A stretch of DNA of 64,000 nucleotides from Sphingomonas sp. ID1715 (GCF_013044515.1 NZ_JABEPR010000001.1:930001-994000), one strand, 5' to 3'. Counted from the stretch's first letter, positions 1-10,035 are shown. Program-made: numbers and translations. The notes: generated from the sequence alone by a model not told the origin.

Positions 1-1
1 C

Positions 2-55
2 CGCCGCGGCGATGTCCGCTTCCTGGTTTCGCTCACGACCCAATTGCTGCCCTGA
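2..55 (+). CDS. C-terminal tail of upstream gene, possibly a TpsB (ShlB/FhaC-type) outer-membrane transporter
   Basis: Only the last 17 codons and a TGA are inside the window. The reading ends in RFLVSLTTQLLP, an alternating hydrophobic pattern that fits the last beta strand of an outer-membrane barrel. The next gene starts 11 nt later and is a large TpsA-like exoprotein. In two-partner secretion loci the TpsB transporter usually lies directly upstream of its substrate, so TpsB is the best guess, but this is inferred from position and a very short tail. The ribosome binding site of the next gene (GAGGAG) overlaps this stop codon, which suggests one operon. Confidence 0.35.
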   Translation, partial: RRGDVRFLVSLTTQLLP

Positions 56-66
56 GGAGCGCGTTC

Positions 67-3000
67 ATGCTCACCACCCGCACCGCTCGCCCGATCCGCC
101 GCATCGCCGCGGGCAGCTCCGTCATTGCGCTCGCGACCATGCTCGCGGGGCCCGCGCACGGTCAGAGCGCGCCGCTCGCCTATAACGCGCCCGATCCGAC
201 GGTCGTCTCTGGCACGGTCAACATCAATCGTGGCGTCACGCCCAATGTCGAGACCTACACCGTCACCTCCCCCACCGCGGTGATCGACTTCACGCCCAGC
301 GACACAGGGGTCGGCGGCGGCGCGATCAACTTCCAGAATGCCGGCTCGACGGTCACCTACCAGGGCACGAGCGACTTCACGATCTTGAACCGGATCGTGC
401 CGTCAGACCCATCCCGCGCGGTGCAGTTCAACGGCACGGTGATGAGCCGCATCGTCGGCAACGCGTCTCCGACTCCGGGCGGCAGCGTGTGGTTCTACAG
501 CCCTGGCGGCATCATCGCCGGCAACGGCGCGGTGTTCGACGTGCAGGGGCTGCTGCTCGCGACCGGCGACCCGACCGGCGGCAGCGGCACGATCGGTTCG
601 ACGACCAGCTTCTCGATCGCGAGCGCCGCCGGCAGCAATGCGTCTGTCAACATTCAGCCCGGCGCCCAGATCATCGCCAATCCGGAAGGCAGCTATGTCG
701 CGCTGGTCGCGCCGGTCGTGCAGCAGAACGGATCGGTCCGCGTCAACGGCTCGGCCGCCTATGTCGCGGCCGAACAGGCGACGCTGTCGATCAACCAGGG
801 TCTGTTCGACATTTCGGTCGCGGTGGGGTCGGACGGGCCGAACGGCTTTCCGCTGATCCACCAGGGCATGACCGGAGGACCGTCGAGCAGCGGCAGCGGC
901 GACCGCCAGGGCATCTTCATGGTCGCGGTGCCCAAGAACAGCGCGATCACCATGCTGATCGCGCCGAGCGGGGACCTCGGCTTCGACGTGGCGGGCGCCG
1001 CGGGCATCGAGAATGGCGCCATCTATCTGCAGGCGGGCGGCGACCTGTCCGTCAACCCGTTCAACAGCACCGAGGCGCGCATCGCGTCGCTGCCGGATTC
1101 GCCGCTCGCCGCGACGATCAGCCTGGCCGGCGGGAATGCCACCGGCACCCGAGTCACCTCCACACTGGTCGCGCAGGCGAGCGGCAACACCACCGTCCAG
1201 TCGCTCGCCAACAACCGGCTGATCGGCTTCGACCAGGAAGCCTATCTCTATGCCGGCAAGACGGCGAGCCTGACCAATAGTTCGGGCCAGGCCTTCACCG
1301 CGGCCAAGCGGGTTGTCGTCAACGCGTTCGGCACCGCCGCGGGCCAGGCGGATGTGCTCGCCAATGGCGGCAGCACGATGACGTTCCAGGGCGCGCTCGA
1401 CATCTATGCGAGCAGCTATCCAAACCGCGGCTTCCCAGGCGCGTTCGACGCGAGGACCGGCGGCCTGGCCTTCCTGCAGGCGAACGGCGCCGGCTCGTCG
1501 ATCAGCGCGCAGACGGTGCGCGTGAACGCAATGGGCATCGGGGCGGCCTCCGGCGCGACGACGGCGGGCGGCAAGGCGCAGATCCTCGCCACCAATGGCG
1601 GCGCAATCACGCTGGCCGGCAGCGTCACGATGGACGCCAGCGCGACCGGCTTCGCTTTCGGCAACAGCGGGACCGGCGGAACGGCGGAGCTGGTCGTCGA
1701 CAAGGGCGCGATCGCGATCTCAGGCGCGGCCAATATGACGGCGAACGGCGCCGGATCGGGCGGCGCGAGCGGCATCGGCGGCCTGGCTCGCCTTTTCTCC
1801 GGATCGCAGGGCGGCTCGATCAGTGCCGGCGATACGTTCGCGCTGGCGAACGGCACCGCGTTTGCGACCGGCACCGGCCCGGCCGGCAGCGGCAAGGCGG
1901 GGACGGCCGCGATCGATCTGTCCACGACGGCGGCGGGCGCGACGACCACCGTGACGGTCAACAGCATCGACCTTCGCGCCGAAGGGCGCGGCGGCAATGG
2001 CGGCGGCAGCGGCAGTTTCGCCGGCGGGGCGGCCACGGGCGGCCTGGTTCGGCTGAATGCCAATGCCGGGGTGAGCTTCGCTTCGGCTGCCGCCGCCTCC
2101 ATGTTAGTCGGCGCCAGCGGCGGCAATGGTGGGCCGGGCGGAAGCGGCGGCGCGGCGACCGGCGGCGGCATTCAGGTCAATGCGACGGGTGGCACGATCA
2201 ACTTTGGAAATGCGAACCCGACGCTGAGCGCGACCGTTTCCGGTGGTCAGGGTGGCGCTGGACCGAGCCAAACCACGCCCGGCGGAGCAGGCGGCGCCGC
2301 CACAGCAGGCACGGGCGTGTCCGTGTTTGCCAATGGCGGATCGATCACCGGCAAGAATGTCTTCGTCAACGCCACCGCGACAGGCGGGACGGGGGGCAAC
2401 GGCTTTGGCGGGACCGGCCTGGCCGGCAGTGGCGGCGCCGCGACTGCCGCGGACACATTCATCGGCACCAACGGCAATGGCCAGATCGTATTCGGCGACG
2501 TGACCATGCTTTCGAATGCCAATGGCGGTTCGACCGGCACCGGCCTGGCCCAGCCGGGGGGCGCGAGCGGCGTCACCACGGCGGGCAACACGACAGTCAG
2601 CGCGAACTCCGGCCTCGTTCAGCTATCGAACCTGTCGCTCCGCTCCGACGCGTTCGGCGGCACCGGGAATGCGCAGGGATCGAATGCCGCGGCGGTGACG
2701 GCCAAGAGTGCCAATGCCAACGCGCAGAATGGCGGCACGCTGAAGGTGACCGCGGGTATCTTCCAGCTCTCGGCGGAAGCCTTTGGCGGCGACGCCATGG
2801 GCGTGCCTGGAGGCGCGCTGGTCAGTGCCGGCGAGGCTTTCGGTGGTAACACCAACATCTTCGCCGGCACCGGCGGCACGGTCGATTCCTTTGCTACTTT
2901 CGTCGGCCTCGACGCGAGCGGTGATGGAGGTGCCGAGGTCGGAAGCGGCAATGTGCTGGGCGGCACGGGCCGGGCGGGCACCGCGCAGATCAACGCCAGC

Positions 3001-6000
3001 GGCGGCACGGTGACGCTGCGCAGCGACGTCGAGCTGATCGCCGATGCATCGGGCGGCGATGGTGGCGGCACGGGCGATGGCGGCATGGGCATAGGCGGTC
3101 ACGCCCGGCTCGGCACCTTCGGCGCGCTGGCGAACAGCAAGGTCACGGTCACCGGCGACGTGATCATGGATGCGAGCGGCTTCGGGGGCGGAGCGGATGA
3201 CGGACTGGGCGGCGACGGCCTCGGCGGCACGCCTCCCGATCCAAATGCCGGTCCCTTCGACAAAGGCGCCTATCTGGTCGTCATCGGTGGCGAGCTGGGC
3301 ATCGGCGGCACCGTAAGTATCGATGCCGCGGGCCGGGGCGGCATTGGCGTGGCGGGCGGCGGCAGTGGCGTCGGCGGCCTTGCCAATCTGGTGGCGTTCG
3401 GCGGCACGATCGCTGCGCCGGGGACGCTCGACATCGACGTCTCCGGGTCGGGGGGCGATGCCGATTCGGGCAAGAGCGCGACCGGCGGTTCCGCCCAAGG
3501 CGGACTGGCGCTGATCTCGGCCACCTCCGGCGGCGACTCGCAAGGGGGTGGGACGATTCCGGTCGGCACGCCGAGCAGTGTCAGTTTCGGTCAGGCCTTT
3601 GTCGACGTCTCGGCGAGCGGCGGCCGTGGTGGCGACGGCGCCGCCGGAGCTGCCGGAGGAACCGGTGGCGAGGGCCTCGGTGGCGTCTTTGCAGCCAATG
3701 CGCAGGCGGGCAGCGGCACGCTCGCCATGGGGAATATTCTGGCGTTCGCCCAAGGCGAAGGCGGTGCCGGCGGGACCGGCGGCGCGAACGGCGCCGGTGG
3801 CGCGGGCGGTCGCGGTGTAGGTGGCGGGGCCATCAATATCGGCACGGTCAGCGGCCCTGCCACGGCCGGCAATGCGGGCAGCGCCCAGTTCGGTGACGTG
3901 AATCTGCTGGCAGTCGGCCTTGGCGGTGAAGGCGGTGCCGGCACCGGCGCCGCCGGGGGTACGGGCGGTGAGGGCGTCGGTGGTGCGGCGGGCCTGTTGT
4001 CGCGCGGCAGCCCGGTCACAGCCGGCAATGTGACGCTGAATGCCGGTGCGTTCGGCGGAACCGGCGGTGATGGTTCCGCGCAGGGAGCCGGCGGCGCCGC
4101 GAGCGGCGGACGGATTTCGCTCCTCGCCACCAACCGGTTCAACCGAACGGAACGCGGCTCGCTGACTGCCGTCTCCTATTTCGGCAGCGCGATCGCGTTT
4201 GCCGGTGCCGGGAGCACGCCCGGCGGGACGACAGCCGGCATTGTCCAGGTCCAGGTCAGCAAGGCCGATGCCACGCTCGGCAGCCTCGACCTGTTCACGA
4301 CCGGCGACAATCCGCCTCCCGCAGGCTCCGATTCGTTCCTGAAGGTCGATAATGGCGTGCTCGCGGCGACCAACGGCATCAGCCTGTCGGTGATCGGCGA
4401 CCTCAATCTCGCGGTGATCGACAATGGCGTGGTGCGGACGAACAATCTCTCGCTGACCGCAACGGGATCGCTGACCCCGCCGCCGGTCGGCTCGACTCCA
4501 GGTCTGTTCGACATTTCGGACAGCTTCTTCGCCAGTATCGGCGGCGATTTCGTGACGCCCACCGATTACAATCTCGCCGGCTCGCTGCGCATCGACGCGC
4601 AGGGCCGCATCCAGGTCGGCAACGTCACCGCCGGCGGCGATGTCGATCTGAACAGCACGGGCACGCTTCAGGCCGGCAATATCAGTGCCGGCGACAGCAT
4701 CCTACTGACCTCGCAGGACACGGTGACGGCCGGGAATCTGACCGCGGCGACAGGCGACCCGAACCTGATCCTGGGGCAAGTGTCGGTGGAAGGTCAGCGT
4801 GGCGTCGCCATCGGCGATGTCGCGGGTGCATTCGTCGACATCAGCGACACGCCGGACGGCAATTTCGCCGGCAACGTCGCGACCGGCAACATCAAGGGCG
4901 AGACGATCAGCGTCTCCAGTCGCGGCACGGTTAGCCTTGGCACCGTTACCCAGCGGGACTTCTATCCCGGCATCGACGCCGATCAGTTCGGCGGGGTGTT
5001 CCTGCAGGCGAGCGGTACGCTGGCCAGCGGGGCGATCGCCGCGGCGGGATCGGTGCTGATCAGCGGCGGCAATGCGGTCAACCTCGGCAGCATCGACGCC
5101 GGCGACAATATCTTCATCCAGAGCCTCGGTGGCTTGACCACAGGCAATCTGACGGCTGCCTCGGGTGACCAAAACCTGATCGACGGCGACATCGAATTGC
5201 TGTCCGGCGCCCAGATCCAGCTCGGCAACGTGACCGGCGCGACGATCGACATCAGCAATGCCGGGCCAGGGCAGATCGTCACCGGCGCGCTGAAGGCGGA
5301 AACGGTCGGCGTGCAGGGCCTCGGCACCGTCTCGACCGGCGATATCACGACCGGCGATTTCTACGCCGGCATCGACACCAGCGCCGACAACTATCTGATC
5401 GGCGTTGGCGCGAGCGGCAATGTGACGGTCGGCAATCTGGTCGGCTTCACCTCGATCGGTCTCGGCTCCGAGCAGGGCAGCGTGACGGCCGGCACCGTGC
5501 AGGCGCAGGACAGCGTGCTGATCCTCGCCAAGACGAATGTCAGCGCCGGTGCCGTGACCGCCGGCAGCGGCGCGGGCGATTACCTCTTCGTCTCCAACAT
5601 CAGCGGGCTCGGTTCGGACCCGGTGTTTGCCGGTTTCGACTTCGACAATTTCGCCGATTTCGATCCCACCAAGCTCGGCCAGGCGACCGTCATTGCCTTG
5701 GACGATGTGCGGCTCGGCGGAGTGACGACCGTCAACCCGTTCACGCTCGCGGCCAATGCGGCGATCGACTTCAGTGGCGACGTGAGCGCCCCGACGATCA
5801 AGCTGACGTCGAACGACCTGAATCTGACCGGCGGTGCCCGTCTGGGCGACACCCAGTCCTCGCTGACCCTCATCGCCAATCAAAGCGTGACCTTCGGCGG
5901 GTCAGGCAACGGCACGGGCTATACGATCAGCGGCGCCGAGGCTCAGGGGCTGAGGGGCTCCAATATCCTGCTGCAGGGGCCGACGGTGACGGTCGGCGCG

Positions 6001-6894
6001 GCGACCTTGCAAGGCTCGTCCGTGCCGAACCTGACGCTGGAGTCGAGGAGCGGAGACCTGCGCGTGATCGGCGCTCTCGCCGTTCAGAATGCGGCGGGCA
6101 GCATGCTAAGCCTGAAGGCATCGGGACGGCTGCTTGTCGTCAACGACGGCAGCGCCGGCGTCGAGATGACCGGCGGCAATGGCCTGGCCGGGACGCTCAA
6201 CCTGTCCGGCAGCAGCGTGATCGTTGCGGATGCGGGACTGGTCCAGCAGTTCGGCAATGGCTTCGACTTTGCCGGCCGCGACCAGGCGCTGGCGACGCCC
6301 TCCGGTTTCGCGCGGCCGAATGGCGTGGTGCGTGCGGGCACGCTCAACATCGACGCGGTCAATCTGGTGGCGGTCCAGAACAGCGGCAGTGCCACGCAGT
6401 TCGCCGGCTTCGATGCCGGCCAGCTGCGGGTCGGCCGCGCGTCGGGGACCGAGCCGTTGCAGCTGATCATGTTCGGACGGCTGCAGGGCAATGCCGGCAG
6501 CGGCATTCGCAGCCTCATCTCCTACAAGGACGCGCAAGGCGTCGCGACGCCCCTGGCGAGCAGCGCCAGCGTCAATGGCTGCCTCGTGGCCTCCGAGAAT
6601 TGCGGACAGGTCGAGCCGGAGCAGGACCCGATCGTCGAAGTGGTGCAGGAAGTGCTACCGCCGACGCTGTCGCAGGTGCGTCAGCTGATCGAGCAGCCGC
6701 TGCAGTCGCTCGCCGGCCCCGTCCCGACCGACCCGGCCGAGGTGACTGCCCTGCCGACGATCAACCTGGTGACGGCGGTCGATGCGGAGCCGCTCGCGCC
6801 CGATCCGATCGTCAACGATGCGGTGAGCGGTGGCGGCAATCCCAGCTTGTGGGAAACGCCGGCCGAGGATGAGCCGTCCGGGGGAGACGAATGA
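67..6894 (+). CDS. Large filamentous-haemagglutinin-like exoprotein (TpsA-type beta-helix protein)
   Basis: This 2275-residue protein is probably a secreted or surface adhesin-like filament. Residues 1-33 form a signal peptide ending near AHGQ. Residues about 38-260 resemble the haemagglutination / TPS secretion domain: SPGGIIAGNGAVFDVQG at 145-161 matches the NPNGI-F-G...V-GL-AST signature of that domain. Residues about 540-1345 are extremely rich in Gly, Ala and Ser, with imperfect GGxGGxGGxG runs. Residues about 1500-1850 carry degenerate repeats of the type AGNxSAGDSxxLxSxxxVTAGNL, as in right-handed beta helices. The last 100 residues are Pro/Glu-rich. No enzymatic domain was recognised. 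The ATG is preceded by GAGGAG and the stop overlaps the next start (ATGA), implying coupled translation with the CHAT protein. The family assignment is firm in kind; the function (adhesion, biofilm or other) is unknown. Confidence 0.85.
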   Translation: MLTTRTARPIRRIAAGSSVIALATMLAGPAHGQSAPLAYNAPDPTVVSGTVNINRGVTPNVETYTVTSPTAVIDFTPSDTGVGGGAINFQNAGSTVTYQGTSDFTILNRIVPSDPSRAVQFNGTVMSRIVGNASPTPGGSVWFYSPGGIIAGNGAVFDVQGLLLATGDPTGGSGTIGSTTSFSIASAAGSNASVNIQPGAQIIANPEGSYVALVAPVVQQNGSVRVNGSAAYVAAEQATLSINQGLFDISVAVGSDGPNGFPLIHQGMTGGPSSSGSGDRQGIFMVAVPKNSAITMLIAPSGDLGFDVAGAAGIENGAIYLQAGGDLSVNPFNSTEARIASLPDSPLAATISLAGGNATGTRVTSTLVAQASGNTTVQSLANNRLIGFDQEAYLYAGKTASLTNSSGQAFTAAKRVVVNAFGTAAGQADVLANGGSTMTFQGALDIYASSYPNRGFPGAFDARTGGLAFLQANGAGSSISAQTVRVNAMGIGAASGATTAGGKAQILATNGGAITLAGSVTMDASATGFAFGNSGTGGTAELVVDKGAIAISGAANMTANGAGSGGASGIGGLARLFSGSQGGSISAGDTFALANGTAFATGTGPAGSGKAGTAAIDLSTTAAGATTTVTVNSIDLRAEGRGGNGGGSGSFAGGAATGGLVRLNANAGVSFASAAAASMLVGASGGNGGPGGSGGAATGGGIQVNATGGTINFGNANPTLSATVSGGQGGAGPSQTTPGGAGGAATAGTGVSVFANGGSITGKNVFVNATATGGTGGNGFGGTGLAGSGGAATAADTFIGTNGNGQIVFGDVTMLSNANGGSTGTGLAQPGGASGVTTAGNTTVSANSGLVQLSNLSLRSDAFGGTGNAQGSNAAAVTAKSANANAQNGGTLKVTAGIFQLSAEAFGGDAMGVPGGALVSAGEAFGGNTNIFAGTGGTVDSFATFVGLDASGDGGAEVGSGNVLGGTGRAGTAQINASGGTVTLRSDVELIADASGGDGGGTGDGGMGIGGHARLGTFGALANSKVTVTGDVIMDASGFGGGADDGLGGDGLGGTPPDPNAGPFDKGAYLVVIGGELGIGGTVSIDAAGRGGIGVAGGGSGVGGLANLVAFGGTIAAPGTLDIDVSGSGGDADSGKSATGGSAQGGLALISATSGGDSQGGGTIPVGTPSSVSFGQAFVDVSASGGRGGDGAAGAAGGTGGEGLGGVFAANAQAGSGTLAMGNILAFAQGEGGAGGTGGANGAGGAGGRGVGGGAINIGTVSGPATAGNAGSAQFGDVNLLAVGLGGEGGAGTGAAGGTGGEGVGGAAGLLSRGSPVTAGNVTLNAGAFGGTGGDGSAQGAGGAASGGRISLLATNRFNRTERGSLTAVSYFGSAIAFAGAGSTPGGTTAGIVQVQVSKADATLGSLDLFTTGDNPPPAGSDSFLKVDNGVLAATNGISLSVIGDLNLAVIDNGVVRTNNLSLTATGSLTPPPVGSTPGLFDISDSFFASIGGDFVTPTDYNLAGSLRIDAQGRIQVGNVTAGGDVDLNSTGTLQAGNISAGDSILLTSQDTVTAGNLTAATGDPNLILGQVSVEGQRGVAIGDVAGAFVDISDTPDGNFAGNVATGNIKGETISVSSRGTVSLGTVTQRDFYPGIDADQFGGVFLQASGTLASGAIAAAGSVLISGGNAVNLGSIDAGDNIFIQSLGGLTTGNLTAASGDQNLIDGDIELLSGAQIQLGNVTGATIDISNAGPGQIVTGALKAETVGVQGLGTVSTGDITTGDFYAGIDTSADNYLIGVGASGNVTVGNLVGFTSIGLGSEQGSVTAGTVQAQDSVLILAKTNVSAGAVTAGSGAGDYLFVSNISGLGSDPVFAGFDFDNFADFDPTKLGQATVIALDDVRLGGVTTVNPFTLAANAAIDFSGDVSAPTIKLTSNDLNLTGGARLGDTQSSLTLIANQSVTFGGSGNGTGYTISGAEAQGLRGSNILLQGPTVTVGAATLQGSSVPNLTLESRSGDLRVIGALAVQNAAGSMLSLKASGRLLVVNDGSAGVEMTGGNGLAGTLNLSGSSVIVADAGLVQQFGNGFDFAGRDQALATPSGFARPNGVVRAGTLNIDAVNLVAVQNSGSATQFAGFDAGQLRVGRASGTEPLQLIMFGRLQGNAGSGIRSLISYKDAQGVATPLASSASVNGCLVASENCGQVEPEQDPIVEVVQEVLPPTLSQVRQLIEQPLQSLAGPVPTDPAEVTALPTINLVTAVDAEPLAPDPIVNDAVSGGGNPSLWETPAEDEPSGGDE

Positions 6895-9800
6895 TGATCC
6901 GGTCCAACCTCCTTGCGCTGGGCGCCTTGGCCGCGCTCGTCGCACCCCTGAGCGCCGCGCCGCCGGAGCCGCTCAGCACGCGCGAGTCCTTTCGCATCGG
7001 CAGTTCCGGCGTCAGCTGCACGGCACAGCTGCGGCCGATGGACGCCCGCCTGAAAGACATGTTCGATCGCGGCTATGCGATCGTGTGTCGCGACGCCGCC
7101 GCGCCGGTCGGCAGCCTTTATGCGCTGAAAGGCGACGGGTCGGCCCGCCTTGCGGCGGCGGGACACCAATGCGGACCCGATCAGGCGGCGGAGGTGCCCG
7201 GCCTTGCCGGCGCCCGCGTCATCGATTGCGAAAGCGAGGACAAGCTCCGCTACCGCACCTACACGTTCGCTCGCCGCGGCACGTTGTTCGCAGCGGAGGG
7301 ACTCGCCGGCTATGATTCGGCGCTGAAGCTCGGCCTTGCCAGCATCGTCAGTGATCGGCCGGTCACCGGCGAAGTGCAGGTCGCGGTCACCGCCGCCGGC
7401 GATCCGGCCGCCTTCGCGCGGGTGCAGGCCGGCGCGCTCGACGCGGACGGCGCGCTCCAGCAGGGCTATGCCCGCAGCAATGAAGGCAGCTACGCTGAGG
7501 CGGCGGAGTTCTTCCAGACGCTCTCCGAGCGCACCGCCGGCATGGCCGACGCGCCGCGGCTGACCGAATATCTGGTCAACCAGGGCCTGCAACAGTCCAA
7601 TCTCGGCCAGTTTCCCGCCGCGACGGCGGCGTTCGAGCAGGCCGAGGCGCGCGGGGCGGCAGCCGATCCGATCGCCGGTCGGCTGCTGCGCAATTATCGT
7701 GCGCTGCACCAGATCAACCAGAAGCGGCCGGCCAAGGCGCTCGAAGAGCTGCAGCGGCCGGTGGCCGAAGTCGATCGCTATGCCACCGATGCGCTCAGCG
7801 CCGCCGAAATCACGCCGCGGCTGGCGCAGGAGATCAACCGCGCCAATGCCGCGCTGAACCGGACCGGCGGGCTCGACAGCCGGCTCCAGCCCTATGAGCG
7901 GGCGCAGATCCTCGACGCGCAGAAGCAGCAGATCCAGGGCATCGCGCTCCGTCTGCAGGGCCGTTACGCCGAGGCGCTGCGCGCGTTCGACCAGGCGGAA
8001 CGCGCGCTGGCCGGCGTGCGCCAGGGCCGCGTCGCCTCGACCGCGTTCATGCGCTCGGAGATCCTCGGCGAGACCGGCATTGCGCGCGAGATGAGCGGCG
8101 ACACGGCCGCTGCGGGTGCCGCCCTCACCCGCGCCGTGGCGCTCCTCGAGGCCAGCTACCCGCAATCCGCGGCCCTGCTGCAGGCAAAAAGCCGGCTGGC
8201 GTCCTTCTACGCCCGCACCGGCCGCGCCGACGAGGCGGTGACGCTCTACGCGGCGATCGTGGCCGACAGCGAGCATGTGCCGGGCGCCTCCGCGGCGATG
8301 CGTGACACGCTCGCGCCCTATTTCCGGCTGCTCGCCGCTCGCTCGGCGTCCGACCCGAATGCGGCGGCGGCAATGTTCTCGGCCAACCAGATCTTCGTCC
8401 GACCGGGCGTGGCCCAGACCCAGGCGGTGCTGGCGCGCGAATTGTCGGAAGGCGATGACGAAGCGGCGATGCTGTTCCGCGAGGCCGTCAACCAGTCGCG
8501 CGAAGTGGTGAGGCAGACGGCGGAGGTGGCGAACCTCGCTGCCGCCAACCCGCCCGAGGGCGGCGAGGCGGCAGCCGCACTGGCGGCTGCCCGCGACCGG
8601 CTGAAGACCCTGGAGGGCGAGCAGACCGCGCTGCAGTCGCGGCTCAGCAAATATCCTCGCTACCGCGTGCTCTCCCCGCAGACGCTGACCCTTGCCGACC
8701 TGCAGAAGACGCTGCGGCCGGGCGAGGCCTATTACCAGCTGCGTCTGGTCGGGCAGGACGCCTATGCGGTCTTCGCGACGCCGGAGCGCAGTCGCGCGGT
8801 GCGGATCGCCGCCAATGCCACCACTTTGGGCGACAGCGTCGCCAGGCTGCGGGACAGCATCGTCAAGCTCGATAGCGGCCAGCTTGTCACGACGCCGTTC
8901 GACCTGGTGCGGGCACGCCAGCTCTACGCAACCCTGTTCGATCCGATCGGCGGGGATGCGCTGGCCGGGGTCAAGCATCTGATCTTCGAGCCCGACGGAC
9001 CGCTGCTGCAGCTTCCGGTGTCGCTGCTCGTCGCCGATCAGGCGAGCGTGGATACCTATCAGAAGCGGATCGCTGGACCGGCCGCAGACAAATTCGACAT
9101 GCGCGGCGTCGCCTGGCTCGGCAAGGACCGGGAGGTGACGACCGCCGTCTCCGCCCGCTCCTTCGCCGACGTGCGCCAGGTTGCGCCTTCGGCCGGCAAG
9201 CGGGCCTATCTGGGCCTGGGCGAGAATGCGCCGCCGTTCAGCGCTGCCTCGTTCCTGTCGACGAGCGCGCCCGCCAATGTCGATCCCTGCGACTGGCCGC
9301 TCGAGACGTGGAACCGCCCGATCTCGGCCGCCGAACTGCAATTCGCCCGTTCGGCGCTCGGCGCCCAGCAGGCGGCGGTGCTGACCGGCGCCGAATTCGC
9401 CGACACCAACATCGTCAATCGCTCGGACCTGCGCGATTATCGGGTGCTCCACTTCGCGACGCACGGCCTCGTCACCGCCCCGCGCCCGCAATGCCCGGCG
9501 CGGCCGGCGCTGCTCACCTCGTTCGGCGGGGCGGGTTCGGACGGTCTGCTGAGCTTCAAGGAGGTCTATGACCTGAAAATCGACGCGGATTGGGTGATCC
9601 TTTCCGCCTGCGACACGGCTGGCATGGCAACGGTTAGTGCGACCCGCGAGGCGGGCATCGCCACCGGTGGCAATTACGCGTTGGACGGCCTGGTGCGCGC
9701 CTTTGTCGGCGCCGGCGCCCGGGCGGTGATTGCCAGCCACTGGCCGGTGCCGGACGATTACGACGCCACCAAGCGGCTGATTACCGGCTTGTTCAGCGCG

Positions 9801-9938
9801 CCCGCCGGAACGCCGGCTGGTCAGGCGCTGCGTGCGGCGCAGGTCCAGCTGATGGATGACGCGAACACGTCGCACCCCTATTACTGGGCGGCGTTCGCGA
9901 TCGTTGGCGACGCCGAACGGCCGCTGCTCCAGCGCTGA
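6891..9938 (+). CDS. Exported TPR-CHAT domain protein (putative caspase-like peptidase)
   Basis: The 1015-residue product begins with a signal peptide (about residues 1-22, ending ALVAPLSA), so it should act in the periplasm or outside the cell. Residues about 180-480 contain TPR-like helical pairs (for example YAEAAEFFQTLSER and RYAEALRAFDQAERAL). A coiled-coil-like stretch follows near 545-590. The C-terminal third is a CHAT domain of the caspase/separase fold, with the catalytic pair visible: His858 in HFATHG and Cys907 in LSACDT. It overlaps the upstream exoprotein by 4 nt (ATGA), so the two are probably made together. CHAT proteins next to TpsA-like exoproteins are seen in other bacteria. 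A role in maturing or releasing the exoprotein is inference. Confidence 0.85.
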   Translation: MMIRSNLLALGALAALVAPLSAAPPEPLSTRESFRIGSSGVSCTAQLRPMDARLKDMFDRGYAIVCRDAAAPVGSLYALKGDGSARLAAAGHQCGPDQAAEVPGLAGARVIDCESEDKLRYRTYTFARRGTLFAAEGLAGYDSALKLGLASIVSDRPVTGEVQVAVTAAGDPAAFARVQAGALDADGALQQGYARSNEGSYAEAAEFFQTLSERTAGMADAPRLTEYLVNQGLQQSNLGQFPAATAAFEQAEARGAAADPIAGRLLRNYRALHQINQKRPAKALEELQRPVAEVDRYATDALSAAEITPRLAQEINRANAALNRTGGLDSRLQPYERAQILDAQKQQIQGIALRLQGRYAEALRAFDQAERALAGVRQGRVASTAFMRSEILGETGIAREMSGDTAAAGAALTRAVALLEASYPQSAALLQAKSRLASFYARTGRADEAVTLYAAIVADSEHVPGASAAMRDTLAPYFRLLAARSASDPNAAAAMFSANQIFVRPGVAQTQAVLARELSEGDDEAAMLFREAVNQSREVVRQTAEVANLAAANPPEGGEAAAALAAARDRLKTLEGEQTALQSRLSKYPRYRVLSPQTLTLADLQKTLRPGEAYYQLRLVGQDAYAVFATPERSRAVRIAANATTLGDSVARLRDSIVKLDSGQLVTTPFDLVRARQLYATLFDPIGGDALAGVKHLIFEPDGPLLQLPVSLLVADQASVDTYQKRIAGPAADKFDMRGVAWLGKDREVTTAVSARSFADVRQVAPSAGKRAYLGLGENAPPFSAASFLSTSAPANVDPCDWPLETWNRPISAAELQFARSALGAQQAAVLTGAEFADTNIVNRSDLRDYRVLHFATHGLVTAPRPQCPARPALLTSFGGAGSDGLLSFKEVYDLKIDADWVILSACDTAGMATVSATREAGIATGGNYALDGLVRAFVGAGARAVIASHWPVPDDYDATKRLITGLFSAPAGTPAGQALRAAQVQLMDDANTSHPYYWAAFAIVGDAERPLLQR

Positions 9939-9965
9939 TCGGGGTTGGCGCTCGAGCCGATCAGC
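9934..9965. terminator. Hairpin shared by two converging genes
   Basis: GCTGATCGG (9934-9942) and CCGATCAGC (9957-9965) form a perfect 9-bp stem around a 14-nt loop. The left arm contains the TGA of the TPR-CHAT gene and the right arm contains the stop of the 24-codon ORF on the other strand. No strong T tract follows, so calling it a bidirectional terminator is an inference from position and symmetry. Confidence 0.4.
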
Positions 9966-10035
9966 CGAGGTTAAACAGCAACAGGCCGCAAATCCCCGCG
10001 AGCAGGCAAATCAGAACCAGCTCGCGGCCCCTCAC
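9961..10035 (-). CDS. Putative 24-residue single-span membrane peptide
   Basis: Reading the minus strand from GTG at 10035 gives MRGRELVLICLL then AGICGLLLFNLG and a TGA: a positively charged start followed by one continuous hydrophobic segment long enough to span the inner membrane. The GTG overlaps the stop of the WYL-like gene (GTGA), the same coupling seen at many real junctions in this window. It ends in a hairpin shared with the converging CHAT gene. It is far below usual gene-calling thresholds. The function is unknown, and the ORF could still be a chance reading. Confidence 0.4.
   Translation of the reverse strand: MRGRELVLICLLAGICGLLLFNLG

Noticed and set aside
1980-4100. Repeated GGC-rich units that could suggest a CRISPR or tandem DNA repeat
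   Set aside because: The repeats are imperfect, vary in length and are in frame with Gly/Ala-rich protein repeats of the exoprotein; there are no spacers of constant size.
6681-9875. A 1064-codon minus-strand reading opposite the TPR-CHAT gene
   Set aside because: It is a GC-rich shadow frame; Arg/Gly/Ala-dominated composition, no domain, and the opposite strand has a clear signal peptide, TPR and CHAT motifs.
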